DNA from: an uncultured Negativicutes bacterium
GTDB lineage: Bacteria; Bacillota; Negativicutes; Acidaminococcales; Acidaminococcaceae
Assembly (NCBI GenBank): GCA_947074185.1
Contig: CAMTOO010000004.1
Span: 1 to 55,772, forward strand
Direction of reading: 5' to 3'
DNA length: 55,772 nt
This document shows, piece by piece, positions 45,879 to 54,668 of the stretch. Position numbers and translations under genes: made by a program. Numbering within the stretch: position 1 is the first letter of the stretch; each line of letters starts with the position of its first letter. Under the pieces are notes generated by a model, which searched no databases, was not told where the DNA came from, and worked only from the letters and a program-made list of their open reading frames with translations.

Positions 45879-45917
45879 ATGATATAACAAATTGAATTTT
45901 AGAAAGGAGTTTTTACA

Positions 45918-46574
45918 ATGTCTGATTACAAATTACCAGCAAAAAAGTTTATTGCAGCTTTTGATGTAGATGCTCAAAACACATTTACTCCTGTTTGCCC
46001 AGATGAGTTGCCTGTAATTGATGGTGATAAAATCGTGCCTGAACTTAATGCTCAAGCGGAATTTGCTTCCATTCGCGTAGCATCTCGCGATGCTCATCCT
46101 GTTGATGCTCTTTGGCTAGCAACAGCGGAAAAACCAATTTTTACTCCTATCAAGAACTATCCTGATCTTGATATGCATTGGCCAGCACATGCCATTGTAG
46201 GAACAAAAGGCTTCGATTTTATTGATGGCCTTGACCCTTCTAAATATGCTTATCAATCCTTTAAAGGTATCGAGCCAGATAAACATCCTTACGGAGCTTG
46301 CTATCACGATCTAATAGATAACTGCTCTACTGGGGTTATTGAATTTTTAAAACATAATAATATCACCACAATTATATGTGGTGGTCTTGCTACAGATTAC
46401 TGCGTTCTAAATACAGTACTTCAACTACGTGAAGCTGATTTCGAAGTTGTAGTAAATCTTGCAGCTTGCCGCGGTATTGCTCCAGAAACAACTGCCGATG
46501 CTCTTAAAAAAATGGAGCTAGCAGGTGTTCACTTTGTAGAAAACGCGACTGAACTTCGAAAGCTTACAAAATAA
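45918..46574 (+). CDS. pncA: Nicotinamidase-like isochorismatase-family hydrolase
   Basis: The 218-residue protein has the isochorismatase-like catalytic set: Asp18 in DAQNTF, the metal-site region SRDAHPVDALW, and the nucleophilic cysteine in GLATDYCVLNT. It should convert nicotinamide to nicotinate for NAD salvage. It has its own promoter. Its stop lies 11 bases inside the convergent yigZ gene, and its terminator lies in that gene's coding region. Confidence 0.9.
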   Translation: MSDYKLPAKKFIAAFDVDAQNTFTPVCPDELPVIDGDKIVPELNAQAEFASIRVASRDAHPVDALWLATAEKPIFTPIKNYPDLDMHWPAHAIVGTKGFDFIDGLDPSKYAYQSFKGIEPDKHPYGACYHDLIDNCSTGVIEFLKHNNITTIICGGLATDYCVLNTVLQLREADFEVVVNLAACRGIAPETTADALKKMELAGVHFVENATELRKLTK

Positions 46575-47196
46575 CTTCTTTAAATTCCTCTCCTGTTTTT
46601 TCAGGAGAGATTTTTTTTTGCAAACTATCTGTAAGCCACTCCTCTGCTTCGTTATACGAAGTTACTGGCATTAGTAAATTAAAAGTTACACGCTCTCCAT
46701 AATCTATATCTCCAATAGAGAAAATGCTTTGAGTGTAAAGAGTGTTTAAAATTTTTCCCGCTTCATCAGCTCCGCAAGAAAAAGCATAGCGTCCCATTAA
46801 TACTTTTTCCGCTAAACCTGCTTCCTCTATTCCTTGCACAACACTATTAGTATAGGCTCTTACTAAACCTCCAGCTCCTAGTTTTATCCCTCCGAAATAC
46901 CTTGTCACAACAACAGCAACCTCTGTCAGATTATTTTTTCGTAATACTTCTAACATAGGCAACCCTGCTGTACCAGAAGGTTCTCCATCATCACTAGAAC
47001 GCTGAGCTAAATCATTTACCAAGTAAGCAGAACAATTGTGAGTTGCATCCCAATATTCTTTTTTTATAGTTTTAATGAATTCTTGTGCTTCAACTTCCGA
47101 ATTAACTTTCTTTAAAGAACAAATAAATTTTGATTTTTCAATTATTTGCTCTACTCGGCAATCTTTAGCAGGTACTAATTTGTTCATATATTTCAA
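46564..47196 (-). CDS. yigZ: YigZ/IMPACT-family protein
   Basis: The 210-residue protein has the UPF0029 core: KSKFICSLKKV, HNCSAYLV, RSSDDGEPSGTAGLPMLEVL and VTRYFGGIKLGAGGLVRAY. The family may act on ribosomes or amino-acid sensing; its bacterial role is uncertain. The start is TTG 47196 or ATG 47187; the only ribosome site, AGGAG, lies in the loop of a 10-bp hairpin. Confidence 0.92.
   Translation of the reverse strand: MKYMNKLVPAKDCRVEQIIEKSKFICSLKKVNSEVEAQEFIKTIKKEYWDATHNCSAYLVNDLAQRSSDDGEPSGTAGLPMLEVLRKNNLTEVAVVVTRYFGGIKLGAGGLVRAYTNSVVQGIEEAGLAEKVLMGRYAFSCGADEAGKILNTLYTQSIFSIGDIDYGERVTFNLLMPVTSYNEAEEWLTDSLQKKISPEKTGEEFKEVIL
46588..46619 (+). terminator. pncA terminator inside the yigZ coding region
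   Basis: ctctcctg (46588-46595) and caggagag (46602-46609) pair perfectly around six T and are followed by nine T. On the other strand the same bases encode the last residues of YigZ. Confidence 0.82.
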
Positions 47197-47197
47197 T

Positions 47198-47223
47198 GTA
47201 AATATCTTCTCCTAGATATTTAC
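47198..47223 (-). promoter_or_regulatory. Perfect inverted repeat enclosing the yigZ ribosome site
   Basis: gtaaatatct (47198-47207) and agatatttac (47214-47223) pair over 10 bp. The loop on the minus strand is AGGAGA, the only ribosome site of yigZ. It may be a translation-control hairpin or a repressor's operator. Confidence 0.6.
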
Positions 47224-47308
47224 ATCCCTTCTTTATATTATGTCTTTCTATTATACCACGAAACTTTTTATTGTTTATGAAAATTATGCTAATTTTTATT
47301 TTTAACTA

Positions 47309-47317
47309 TGCTATAAT
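47309..47317 (+). promoter_or_regulatory. Extended -10 of hydE
   Basis: TGC-TATAAT (TATAAT at 47312-47317) is an extended -10, 38 bases before the start; no -35 is evident. Confidence 0.55.
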
Positions 47318-47355
47318 AGTCTATATATTAATAAATTTTAAATGAAGGTATTTAA

Positions 47356-48405
47356 ATGATTACTAATTACATAAAAACCTTACAATCAAATACTGTATTA
47401 ACTAAAACTTTTTTAGAAGAATTATTAGAGCTTGCTGACGATGCTACTAATTTTGAAATTTTGCGCAAAACAGCACGTGAAACAGCTTTAAGCGTCTTTT
47501 CTAACAAAGTTTTTATTCGTGGGCTAATAGAAATAACTAATTATTGCAAGAATGATTGTTATTATTGCGGGATCCGCAAAAGCAATTTAAATGCAGAACG
47601 TTATAGACTTACACCTGAGATTATTTTAAAGTGCTGCGAAGAAGGTTATGGGTTAGGCTTTAGAACTTTTGTTTTACAGGGCGGCGAAGATTTTGTCTTT
47701 AATGATGCTACTGTAACTGAAGTTATTAAGGCTATTCGCTCTAAATATCCTGACTGTGCTATTACTTTATCCATTGGTGAAAGACCTGTTGAAGTTTATG
47801 AAACTTGGAAAACTGCCGGAGCAGATCGCTATTTATTGCGACATGAAACAGCAAATACTGGTCACTATAGTAAATTACATCCAGAAAATTTAAATTTAGA
47901 TACTCGTAAAGAGTGCTTATATAATTTGAAAAAATTAGGGTATCAAGTAGGAACAGGTTTTATGGTAGGATCGCCTTTCCAAACAAGGGAAAACATTATC
48001 GAGGACTTACTATTTATTGACGAATTAAAGCCTCAAATGATTGGTATCGGCCCATTTTTACCTCACGCAGACACACCTTTTAAGGATTATTCACCAGGTT
48101 CGCTAAAGGAAACACTAAAACTTTTAGCTATTTTACGCATACGCTATCCAAAAGTTCTAATTCCTTCTACTACTGCTTTAAGCACCTTGGATTCAAAAGG
48201 TCGTAACGAAGGTATTCTTTCTGGTGCAAATGTAGTAATGCCTAATTTATCACCTTTAGATGTGCGTAGCAAATATTTATTATATGATAATAAAATTGCC
48301 CTTGGAACCGAAGCAGCAGAAAATATCGCTTCACTTAATAAAAATTTTGCCGAAATCGGCTATGAAATTTCTTATACACGAGGAGATTACTCCCCAAATC
48401 TTTAA
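47356..48405 (+). CDS. hydE: [FeFe]-hydrogenase maturation radical SAM protein HydE
   Basis: The 349-residue protein has the radical-SAM motif CKNDCYYCGIR, preceded by VFIRGLIEITNY, and further HydE patterns (FVLQGGEDF, HETANTGHYSKLHP, GTGFMVGSPFQT, IGPFLPHADTPF). HydE makes part of the H-cluster of [FeFe] hydrogenase together with HydF and HydG, which are not in this window. It predicts that the organism has such a hydrogenase. A ClC gene follows 17 bases later, probably co-transcribed. Confidence 0.94.
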   Translation: MITNYIKTLQSNTVLTKTFLEELLELADDATNFEILRKTARETALSVFSNKVFIRGLIEITNYCKNDCYYCGIRKSNLNAERYRLTPEIILKCCEEGYGLGFRTFVLQGGEDFVFNDATVTEVIKAIRSKYPDCAITLSIGERPVEVYETWKTAGADRYLLRHETANTGHYSKLHPENLNLDTRKECLYNLKKLGYQVGTGFMVGSPFQTRENIIEDLLFIDELKPQMIGIGPFLPHADTPFKDYSPGSLKETLKLLAILRIRYPKVLIPSTTALSTLDSKGRNEGILSGANVVMPNLSPLDVRSKYLLYDNKIALGTEAAENIASLNKNFAEIGYEISYTRGDYSPNL

Positions 48406-48422
48406 TTGATTGGAAGTGCAAA

Positions 48423-50012
48423 ATGACTAAATCACAAGTCATGAAAACCTATAAGTCTTTAAATAATTGGCATAACTTTCGCATAAGACTATTTGGCGAA
48501 GGTGTGCTAGTTGGTATTTTTGCAGGCCTTGCAATTTGCCTCTTTAGATTCTTATTAGATTTAGCAGAAAAAGGTCGCACTAATATATATGCTCACCTAA
48601 ATGCTTCTTCTATACTACTAAACGCTCTTTGGTTTGTAGGTTTATTATTAATAGCTGGCGTTTTATACTTCTTCTGCAAGCATGAACCGATGGCTGCTGG
48701 AAGTGGTATCCCGCAAGTAAAAGGCGTGATTCTCGGAGCAATAAAAATGCGCTGGCTAAGAGTCCTCTGGGTGAAAATAACTGCTGGTGTAATCGGCATT
48801 GGGGCCGGATTATCTTTAGGCCGCGAAGGTCCATCTATACAATTAGGTGCAGTAACAGCCCAAGGTGTTAGTAGAATGCTTGGACGCACTCGCTTAGAAG
48901 AAAAATATCTAATCACTAGTGGTGCTAGTGCCGGACTTGCTGCCGCTTTCAATGCTCCTCTAGCTGGTGTTATCTTTGCCTTAGAAGAACTCCATCGCAA
49001 TTTCTCAGCTGTTGTGCTTTTGCCGGCAATGGCTGCTGCAATGACTGCAACAATAATCTCCCGTATCTTTTTTGGAGAAGATACTATTTTTAATTTCACT
49101 AATTTAGCAGTATTTCCTTTAGAACATACTGGCTATATTGTTTTAGTAGCAATATTTGCAGGTGTTGCTGGTGTAATTTTTAATTGGGGCTTACTAAATA
49201 TAAATAAATTTTACAGCCTTCCAATTTTTACAACCCAGTATCATAAAATTATATTTGCCTTGATTTGTGCTGGATTTTTAGGTTTTTATTTGCCAGAAGT
49301 TTTAGGCGGTGGTAATGAACTTATTAACCATTTAGCTAGCACTCCTGTATCTTTAAAAATGCTAGTGGTTTTACTACTTGTAAAATTCCTCTTTACCTTG
49401 TTCAGTTATGGTAGCGGCGTACCAGGCGGTTTCTTCTTGCCAATGCTAGTGCTTGGAGCTTTAACTGGAGCAATTTCTGCTTACCTTCTAATTTCCTGGG
49501 AAATAATTCAGGTAGCATATGCTGCCAATATAGTAATCATTGCAATGGCTGCATTTTTCACTGCATCTGTTAGAGCACCAATTACAGGCACTGTTCTTAT
49601 CATGGAAATGACAGGTAGTTTCCAACATATGATGGTACTTGCAATTGCCTCTACCATCGCTTATATCACTGCAGAGCTTTTAGGTGGCAAACCTATCTAT
49701 GAAGAACTGTTAACAAGAATGTTAGGCAATACACCTGATTCAGAAGCTCATATTCACGAAGAAAGAAACATTATCGAAGTAGCTGTTTGTAGTGGTAGCA
49801 GCATTGAAAATAAACAGATTAAAGATATAGATTGGCCACCGCAAACTTTACTAGTTGATGTTAAACGTGGTGAGGCACAAATAGTTCCAGATGGAAACAC
49901 ATATATTCGTGCAGGTGATTTCCTTTATGTTCTAACTAAAACAGAGTATGTCTCCAAAGTAATAGCTTTGGGAGAAGAAATTCAACAACATCATATTTAT
50001 GGCGACTATTAA
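48423..50012 (+). CDS. ClC-family chloride channel/transporter with TrkA_C domain
   Basis: The 529-residue protein has a ClC domain with the anion-site motifs GSGIPQVKG, GREGPSIQLGA and GVPGGFFLP; the gating Glu is kept in GREGP. From about residue 450 a TrkA_C domain follows (IEVAVCSGSSIENKQIKDI, RAGDFLYVL), which in other transporters binds small ligands. It may act as a chloride/proton or fluoride exchanger; the substrate is not determined. Confidence 0.92.
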   Translation: MTKSQVMKTYKSLNNWHNFRIRLFGEGVLVGIFAGLAICLFRFLLDLAEKGRTNIYAHLNASSILLNALWFVGLLLIAGVLYFFCKHEPMAAGSGIPQVKGVILGAIKMRWLRVLWVKITAGVIGIGAGLSLGREGPSIQLGAVTAQGVSRMLGRTRLEEKYLITSGASAGLAAAFNAPLAGVIFALEELHRNFSAVVLLPAMAAAMTATIISRIFFGEDTIFNFTNLAVFPLEHTGYIVLVAIFAGVAGVIFNWGLLNINKFYSLPIFTTQYHKIIFALICAGFLGFYLPEVLGGGNELINHLASTPVSLKMLVVLLLVKFLFTLFSYGSGVPGGFFLPMLVLGALTGAISAYLLISWEIIQVAYAANIVIIAMAAFFTASVRAPITGTVLIMEMTGSFQHMMVLAIASTIAYITAELLGGKPIYEELLTRMLGNTPDSEAHIHEERNIIEVAVCSGSSIENKQIKDIDWPPQTLLVDVKRGEAQIVPDGNTYIRAGDFLYVLTKTEYVSKVIALGEEIQQHHIYGDY

Positions 50013-50014
50013 AA

Positions 50015-50045
50015 AAAGGTCTTGGCGTAAGCCAAGACCTTTATA
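50015..50045. terminator. Bidirectional terminator after the ClC gene
   Basis: aaaggtcttggc and gccaagaccttt are perfect arms with a GTAA loop. Confidence 0.9.
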
Positions 50046-50056
50046 TTTTTATTATC

Positions 50057-50614
50057 TTATTTAAATGATTTAAAAGATCCGTCTAAAGAGTATGTTGCCA
50101 TAGCATCTTTACGAGTACCTTTAATTTTTACCCACCATTCATGACTGCCATTCATTCTAAATTTCATTGCTGACCAAGAAATATCTGCACCTTCAATATC
50201 TTTTGCGCGTTCTTTAGCATCTTTTACAACAGTTGGTAAAACATCGAAATTGATACCTTTAATTGGGGTAATGTTATCTTTCATATCACCTTTACCAGTA
50301 ATTTTTACTGGATTAACTTCCCAAGTTCCTCTACGATATAAGTAGCGATCTACGATATCTTCAGTGCCAGGTTTTAAAACGTTAAATGATATTACATTAC
50401 CAATATCTTTGCTGTAGCTAAAATTAACATCTTGGAACAAATAGAAATCTTTACCTTTAAGTTCATCACGATTTTTTAAGCTATCAACTATTTTAGTTAT
50501 TGTAGCTGGATCTTCCATTGCGTTTTTGCCGCCGCCAACCATTTCAGTAACACTGCTACAACCAACTGCAACAAGAGAAACTACAAGCATCATTGCTAAT
50601 AAGATTTTTTTCAT
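50057..50614 (-). CDS. Lipoprotein of unknown function
   Basis: The 185-residue protein has a lipobox (VAVGC, Cys19) after a clear signal and the ribosome site TTAGGAGTG. The mature part has mixed helix and strand with many Lys and Asp, a repeated domain-like pattern, and ends in FKSFK. I do not recognise a family. Confidence 0.78.
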   Translation of the reverse strand: MKKILLAMMLVVSLVAVGCSSVTEMVGGGKNAMEDPATITKIVDSLKNRDELKGKDFYLFQDVNFSYSKDIGNVISFNVLKPGTEDIVDRYLYRRGTWEVNPVKITGKGDMKDNITPIKGINFDVLPTVVKDAKERAKDIEGADISWSAMKFRMNGSHEWWVKIKGTRKDAMATYSLDGSFKSFK

Positions 50615-50688
50615 AATTATATCACTCCTAAATTTTTTTACAGACTAAATTATACACCCACTTCACATTCTTGTCAATTTTTAAAAAA

Positions 50689-50720
50689 TAACCGACTAGC
50701 TACTTAAAGCTAATCGGTTA
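50689..50720 (-). terminator. Terminator of the lysA-like gene
   Basis: taaccgactagct and agctaatcggtta pair with one wobble and a 6-base loop; a T run follows on the minus strand. Confidence 0.82.
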
Positions 50721-50737
50721 AAATATTTGTTCATATA

Positions 50738-52000
50738 TTATTTTTTAAAGAACTCACTAAAATCAAATGTTGCGAAATAATCACTTGGAGTTTCTGCTCT
50801 ACGGATCATTTTTACACTGCCATCTTCTTGTAAAAGAAGTTCTGCGCTGCGTAATTTACCATTATAGTTATAACCCATAGCATAGCCGTGAGCTCCTGCA
50901 TCATGCATAAAGAGATAATCACCTTTATCAATAGCCGGTAACATTCTATCGATTGCAAATTTATCATTATTTTCGCAAAGGCCACCAACTACATCATATT
51001 TGTGATCGCAAGTTGCATTTTCTTTGCCTAATACAGTGATGTGGTGATAAGAACCATAAAGTGCTGGTCGCATTAAATTAGCTGCACAAGCATCTACACC
51101 AATATATTCTTTATAAGTATGTTTTTCATGGATTGCTTGAGTTACTAAAGCACCAGATGGAGCAAGCATATAACGACCAAGCTCAGTGAAAATTTTAACA
51201 TCTTCCATACCTGCAGGTACTAAAATTTCTTCAAAGGCTTTTCTTACGCCTTCGCCGATTGCCATAATATCATTTTCTGATTGTTCAGGTTTATAAGCAA
51301 TACCAATACCACCAGATAAATTAATAAAGTTAATATGTGCACCAGTTTCTGCTTTGAGCTCTGCTGCCACAGTAAATAATTGACGAGCAAGTTCTGGATA
51401 ATAATCGTTTGTAACAGTATTAGAAGCAAGGAAAGCATGAATGCCAAAGTGTTTTACGCCTTTAGCTTTAAGAGTTTTAAATGCTTTTGTCATTTGAGCT
51501 CTAGTTAAACCATATTTAGCATCCCCAGGATTATCCATAATGTTATTTTCCAAAATAAAATGTCCACCAGGATTAAAACGACAGCTAATAGTTTCAGGAA
51601 TATAAGCAACTTTTTCTAAAAATTCGATATGAGTAATATCATCTAAATTAATAGTTGCATTTAATTTGCTTGCAAGTTGCATATCTTCAACAGGTGTTTC
51701 GTTGGAGCTGAACATAATTTCATCTCCCTTAAAACCAACTGCATCACTCATAAGAAGTTCTGTATAAGAAGAGCAGTCTGCACCACAACCTTCTTCTTTT
51801 AAGATTTTTAAAAGATAAGGATTTGGAGTTGCTTTTACTGCAAAATATTCTTTAAAGCCTTTGTTCCAGCTAAATGCTTTATAAACTTTGCGTGCAGTTT
51901 CACGAATTCCTTTTTCATCATAAAGATAAAAAGGTGTTGGATATGTTTCTGCTATTTTTTCAATCATTTCTTTTGTTGCAAAAGGTATTTTCCCTGCCAT
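50738..52000 (-). CDS. lysA: Diaminopimelate decarboxylase-family PLP enzyme
   Basis: This 420-residue fold-type III enzyme has the PLP lysine Lys56 in YFAVKATPNP, FGIHAFLASNT (the histidine motif of the barrel), NLSGGIGI, ELGRYMLAPSG and the interface motif GGLCENNDKF. It most likely makes lysine from meso-diaminopimelate, but carboxynorspermidine and other amino-acid decarboxylases share the fold. It is 37 bases downstream of a TrmB-type regulator, an uncommon partner for lysA, so a catabolic or polyamine function is possible. Confidence 0.85.
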   Translation of the reverse strand: MAGKIPFATKEMIEKIAETYPTPFYLYDEKGIRETARKVYKAFSWNKGFKEYFAVKATPNPYLLKILKEEGCGADCSSYTELLMSDAVGFKGDEIMFSSNETPVEDMQLASKLNATINLDDITHIEFLEKVAYIPETISCRFNPGGHFILENNIMDNPGDAKYGLTRAQMTKAFKTLKAKGVKHFGIHAFLASNTVTNDYYPELARQLFTVAAELKAETGAHINFINLSGGIGIAYKPEQSENDIMAIGEGVRKAFEEILVPAGMEDVKIFTELGRYMLAPSGALVTQAIHEKHTYKEYIGVDACAANLMRPALYGSYHHITVLGKENATCDHKYDVVGGLCENNDKFAIDRMLPAIDKGDYLFMHDAGAHGYAMGYNYNGKLRSAELLLQEDGSVKMIRRAETPSDYFATFDFSEFFKK

Positions 52001-52037
52001 TTGTATAATCCCCCATTATATATATAAATTTATATTT

Positions 52038-52736
52038 TTAAGTTAATGAACCAGTTAGTTCAATAAGCCTAATTTCATTTTTTAACGCATCTTTAAATAA
52101 ATCAACTAAATTTTCTTTACAAGAATACAAGCAAGTTGATTCTGTTCCAGCTGTTAAATCGCCAGTAATTACCTTGCAAGAATCAGCAATTAATCTTATT
52201 TGCGCATTTTCTTTTTCTGTATACCAGATAGTTGCTTTATCAAGTTTAAATCCTTGATTAGTTATGACAACTATTTTTAAACCTCTTTTAAGAGCTTTAT
52301 TAAGTTCATTTTTAAAGGAATCTATTGTTTTACTAGGAGCAGAAACATATATACGTTCTTCTGCCTCATTAATAGTATTCTTCAATTTATTAATAATCTC
52401 TTCTTCGCCTTTAATAGTAATATAACCATCAACATTATGTTTTACATAAGGCACTCGTTTGAGAATATCCTCTTTTAGCGCGGCTAACTTGCGAATACGA
52501 TTATCGCAAAACTCGTCTAGGGGAACAGGTGTATATACCGTAACTTTCCCTTCCATAACATATGCTGCACCCTTATCTACAAGACCAGCTAATGCAGTGT
52601 AAGTGTTTGAACGAGATATGCCAGTTAATTTTGCTGCCTCATAACCAGTTAAAGATCCTTCTCCAAGGAGCTTTACATATAAAGTTGCTTCTTGCCCAGT
52701 AAGGCCAAAGACTTTTAAGCTATCTGTTATTTCCAT
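52038..52736 (-). CDS. TrmB-family transcriptional regulator
   Basis: I start this 232-residue protein at ATG 52736 behind AAAGGAGG; the frame upstream (to 52811) has no ribosome site. A winged-helix domain opens it (FGLTGQEATLYVKLLGEGSLTGYEAAKLTG in two parts, SRSNTYTALAGLVDKG). Residues 110-232 form the TrmB-type effector domain with an IYVSAPSKTIDSF stretch. TrmB proteins sense sugars and other small molecules. A palindrome covers its -10, so it probably controls itself and the decarboxylase gene behind it. Confidence 0.85.
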   Translation of the reverse strand: MEITDSLKVFGLTGQEATLYVKLLGEGSLTGYEAAKLTGISRSNTYTALAGLVDKGAAYVMEGKVTVYTPVPLDEFCDNRIRKLAALKEDILKRVPYVKHNVDGYITIKGEEEIINKLKNTINEAEERIYVSAPSKTIDSFKNELNKALKRGLKIVVITNQGFKLDKATIWYTEKENAQIRLIADSCKVITGDLTAGTESTCLYSCKENLVDLFKDALKNEIRLIELTGSLT

Positions 52737-52750
52737 AGCTCCTCCTTTAT

Positions 52751-52796
52751 TGTTCCTGTACAAGAACACTATAATACTTTTCTTTGAGTTTGTCAA
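52751..52796 (-). promoter_or_regulatory. Promoter of the trmB-lysA unit with overlapping palindrome
   Basis: On the minus strand TTGACA (52796-52791), a 17-base spacer and TATAGT (52773-52768). The 18-base palindrome tgttcctgtacaagaaca (52751-52768, 16 of 18 positions symmetric, central TGTACA) begins at the -10 and covers the start site, an ideal place for repression. Confidence 0.7.
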
Positions 52797-52815
52797 TGCT
52801 AACTCGAACATAAAA

Positions 52816-52841
52816 AAAGCGGAAGTCTAAACTTCCGCTTT
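52816..52841 (-). terminator. Terminator of the small exported protein gene
   Basis: aaagcggaagt and acttccgcttt are perfect arms with a CTAA loop and a run of seven T on the minus strand. Confidence 0.88.
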
Positions 52842-52852
52842 AAATTTTAAAA

Positions 52853-53308
52853 TTATTTTTTAGCTGGTTGTTGTTGTTCTTCAACAGGTCCAATGCTGAA
52901 AAGGGTTAATACTGGTTTACCTGTAGCTGTTTCAAAAGCAAAGATCATTGCTACTGGTTTTTCGATTTTTTCAAAAGCAGCAACATAAACTAATTGATCA
53001 ATAGTTGCTTGATTAGCATCTCTTACTTTTCTTAATTCAATTAAGTTGTACTCTTTAACATTACCATATTGTTCTACAACATTTTTTTGAATTTCAGCAA
53101 ATTTTGTTTCATCGATATTTGCCTTTAGACCTTCAGAAAAAGATCCGCTTAGCCCAGCATATGCAGGATTTGTTGTTACAATAGCTTTAACAAATCTATC
53201 TACAATTTTTTCTTCGCCGTTTAATAACGCGCCATTATTAGCTGCAGCCGCAATACTACTAAATGCCATTACAAATACCATTGATAATAATAAAAGAATT
53301 TTTTTCAT
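52853..53308 (-). CDS. Small exported protein, unknown
   Basis: I start the 151-residue product at ATG 53308, 10 bases after GGGAGA; a GTG at 53317 lies too close to that site. A signal peptide ends near AAAA-NN (residue 24). The mature part looks like a small cystatin/NTF2-type fold (FVKAIVTTNPAYAGLSG, LVYVAAFEKIEKPVAMIFAF), as in DUF3887-like proteins, but I cannot confirm this. The tail is QQQPAKK. Confidence 0.75.
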   Translation of the reverse strand: MKKILLLLSMVFVMAFSSIAAAANNGALLNGEEKIVDRFVKAIVTTNPAYAGLSGSFSEGLKANIDETKFAEIQKNVVEQYGNVKEYNLIELRKVRDANQATIDQLVYVAAFEKIEKPVAMIFAFETATGKPVLTLFSIGPVEEQQQPAKK

Positions 53309-53397
53309 GTAAGTCACTCTCCCATTTTATTAATTACGAATAACAAGCTCGTATATCTATCATTCTACACCATATTTGTAAAAAAATATACCTTTTT

Positions 53398-54192
53398 TTA
53401 CAAATGATTCAAAATTTCCTTTGCATGAGGTAATATAATATCTGGTTTGACAGAAGATTTTTCTACATCTTCCATACTCGCTTCCCCTGTTAAAACCAGC
53501 ACTGCTAAAATACCATTATTAACTCCAAAAGCAATGTCTGTACTTAAACGATCCCCTACCATTGCTATTTCTTCTTTTTTATATCCAGTTTTAGCTACAG
53601 CTGTATCTACCATATAGGAATAAGGTTTGCCTGTAATAACTTTTGGGCTTTTGCCTGTTGCTGTTTTAATACATTCAATAAATGCTCCACAATCTGGAAT
53701 AAATTCCTCTCCTTCAATAGGGCACCGAACATCAGGGTGAGTTGCAACATAGGGAACACCACGATCAATTAAGCGACACGCAATGGTTAAATTTTCATAA
53801 TTTAATTCCATATCAAATCCAACTACAACGTAATCCGTTTCTTCTTCTAAGGTTGTTGTTAAAGTAAAGCCTACTTTTCTTAAGGCATCTTTTAACTGCT
53901 GAGTACCTAAAACAAATAGACGAGCATAAGGATTAACAGTCTTCATATAGAAAATAAAAGCATCTGTTGAAATCAATACTTTATCTTCAGGAACTTCAAT
54001 GCCTAATTTTTTCATTTTTTCTACATAATGCCCATGTCCTTTGGAAGAGTTGTTAGTGAGTAAATAAAACTCTCTACCACTACCTACTAATTCATCAAAA
54101 AAACCTTCCATGCCTGGAATGAGTTCGTTCCCTAAATTGATTGTCCCGTCCATGTCAAACAGAAAACATTTTATATCTTTTAATCGTTCCAT
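53398..54192 (-). CDS. HAD-superfamily IIA (NagD-like) phosphatase
   Basis: The 264-residue protein has HAD motif I FLFDMDGTI, motif II LTNNSS, the type IIA cap between them and motif IV (KPYSYM, MVGDRLSTDIAFG). Relatives dephosphorylate nucleotides or small phosphates such as glycerol or glycolate phosphate; the substrate is not predictable. A thioredoxin gene is divergent from it. Confidence 0.92.
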   Translation of the reverse strand: MERLKDIKCFLFDMDGTINLGNELIPGMEGFFDELVGSGREFYLLTNNSSKGHGHYVEKMKKLGIEVPEDKVLISTDAFIFYMKTVNPYARLFVLGTQQLKDALRKVGFTLTTTLEEETDYVVVGFDMELNYENLTIACRLIDRGVPYVATHPDVRCPIEGEEFIPDCGAFIECIKTATGKSPKVITGKPYSYMVDTAVAKTGYKKEEIAMVGDRLSTDIAFGVNNGILAVLVLTGEASMEDVEKSSVKPDIILPHAKEILNHL

Positions 54193-54235
54193 ATTTTTCC
54201 CCTTTGTAATATTTTGAAAATACTATTATATTTGC

Positions 54236-54264
54236 TTTACATTAATAAATCTATGGAATACAAT
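54236..54264 (+). promoter_or_regulatory. Promoter of the thioredoxin gene
   Basis: TTTACA (54236-54241), a 17-base spacer and TACAAT (54259-54264). Confidence 0.72.
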
Positions 54265-54305
54265 GTTACTAAAGAAATTTATTCTAAATATCGAGGTGAT
54301 TACAA

Positions 54306-54626
54306 ATGAAAGAAATCTCTAAGTCTGAATTTCAAGCCTTAATACAAACTAGCAATATTCCTGTGCTAGCTACATTTTCTGCTCCTTGGTGTGGCCACTG
54401 CAAAACTTTGCACCCTATTCTCCAAGAAGTTTCTAAAGATTATACTGAAAAAGCTGCTTTTGTAGGCATCAATCTTGATGATTGCCCAGAGCTTGCTGAT
54501 GAATTTAATATTGAATTTGTTCCTACATTAATTTTATTTACTAACGGAAATCCTAGTGAGTTTCTTATTGCTCCAAAAGATGAAACCGCTTTAAAAGAAT
54601 GGTTAAAAACTCATGGCGTGGAATAA
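54306..54626 (+). CDS. Thioredoxin-family protein with CGHC active site
   Basis: The 106-residue protein has a single thioredoxin fold with FSAPWCGHCKTLHP (Cys29, Cys32) and the cis-proline region EFVPTLILF. CGHC is the motif of protein disulphide isomerase and some bacterial thioredoxins and is more oxidising than CGPC. There is no signal peptide, so it acts in the cytoplasm. Confidence 0.92.
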   Translation: MKEISKSEFQALIQTSNIPVLATFSAPWCGHCKTLHPILQEVSKDYTEKAAFVGINLDDCPELADEFNIEFVPTLILFTNGNPSEFLIAPKDETALKEWLKTHGVE

Positions 54627-54630
54627 TTAC

Positions 54631-54668
54631 AATAAGCTAAATCTTTCGAGGTTTAGCTTATTTTTTTT
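54631..54668. terminator. Terminator of the thioredoxin gene
   Basis: taagctaaat and gtttagctta pair in a stem with a short loop and a run of eight T. Confidence 0.82.

Noticed and set aside
48593-49099. 168-residue reading frame opposite the ClC gene
   Set aside because: It is an antisense shadow of conserved ClC motifs.
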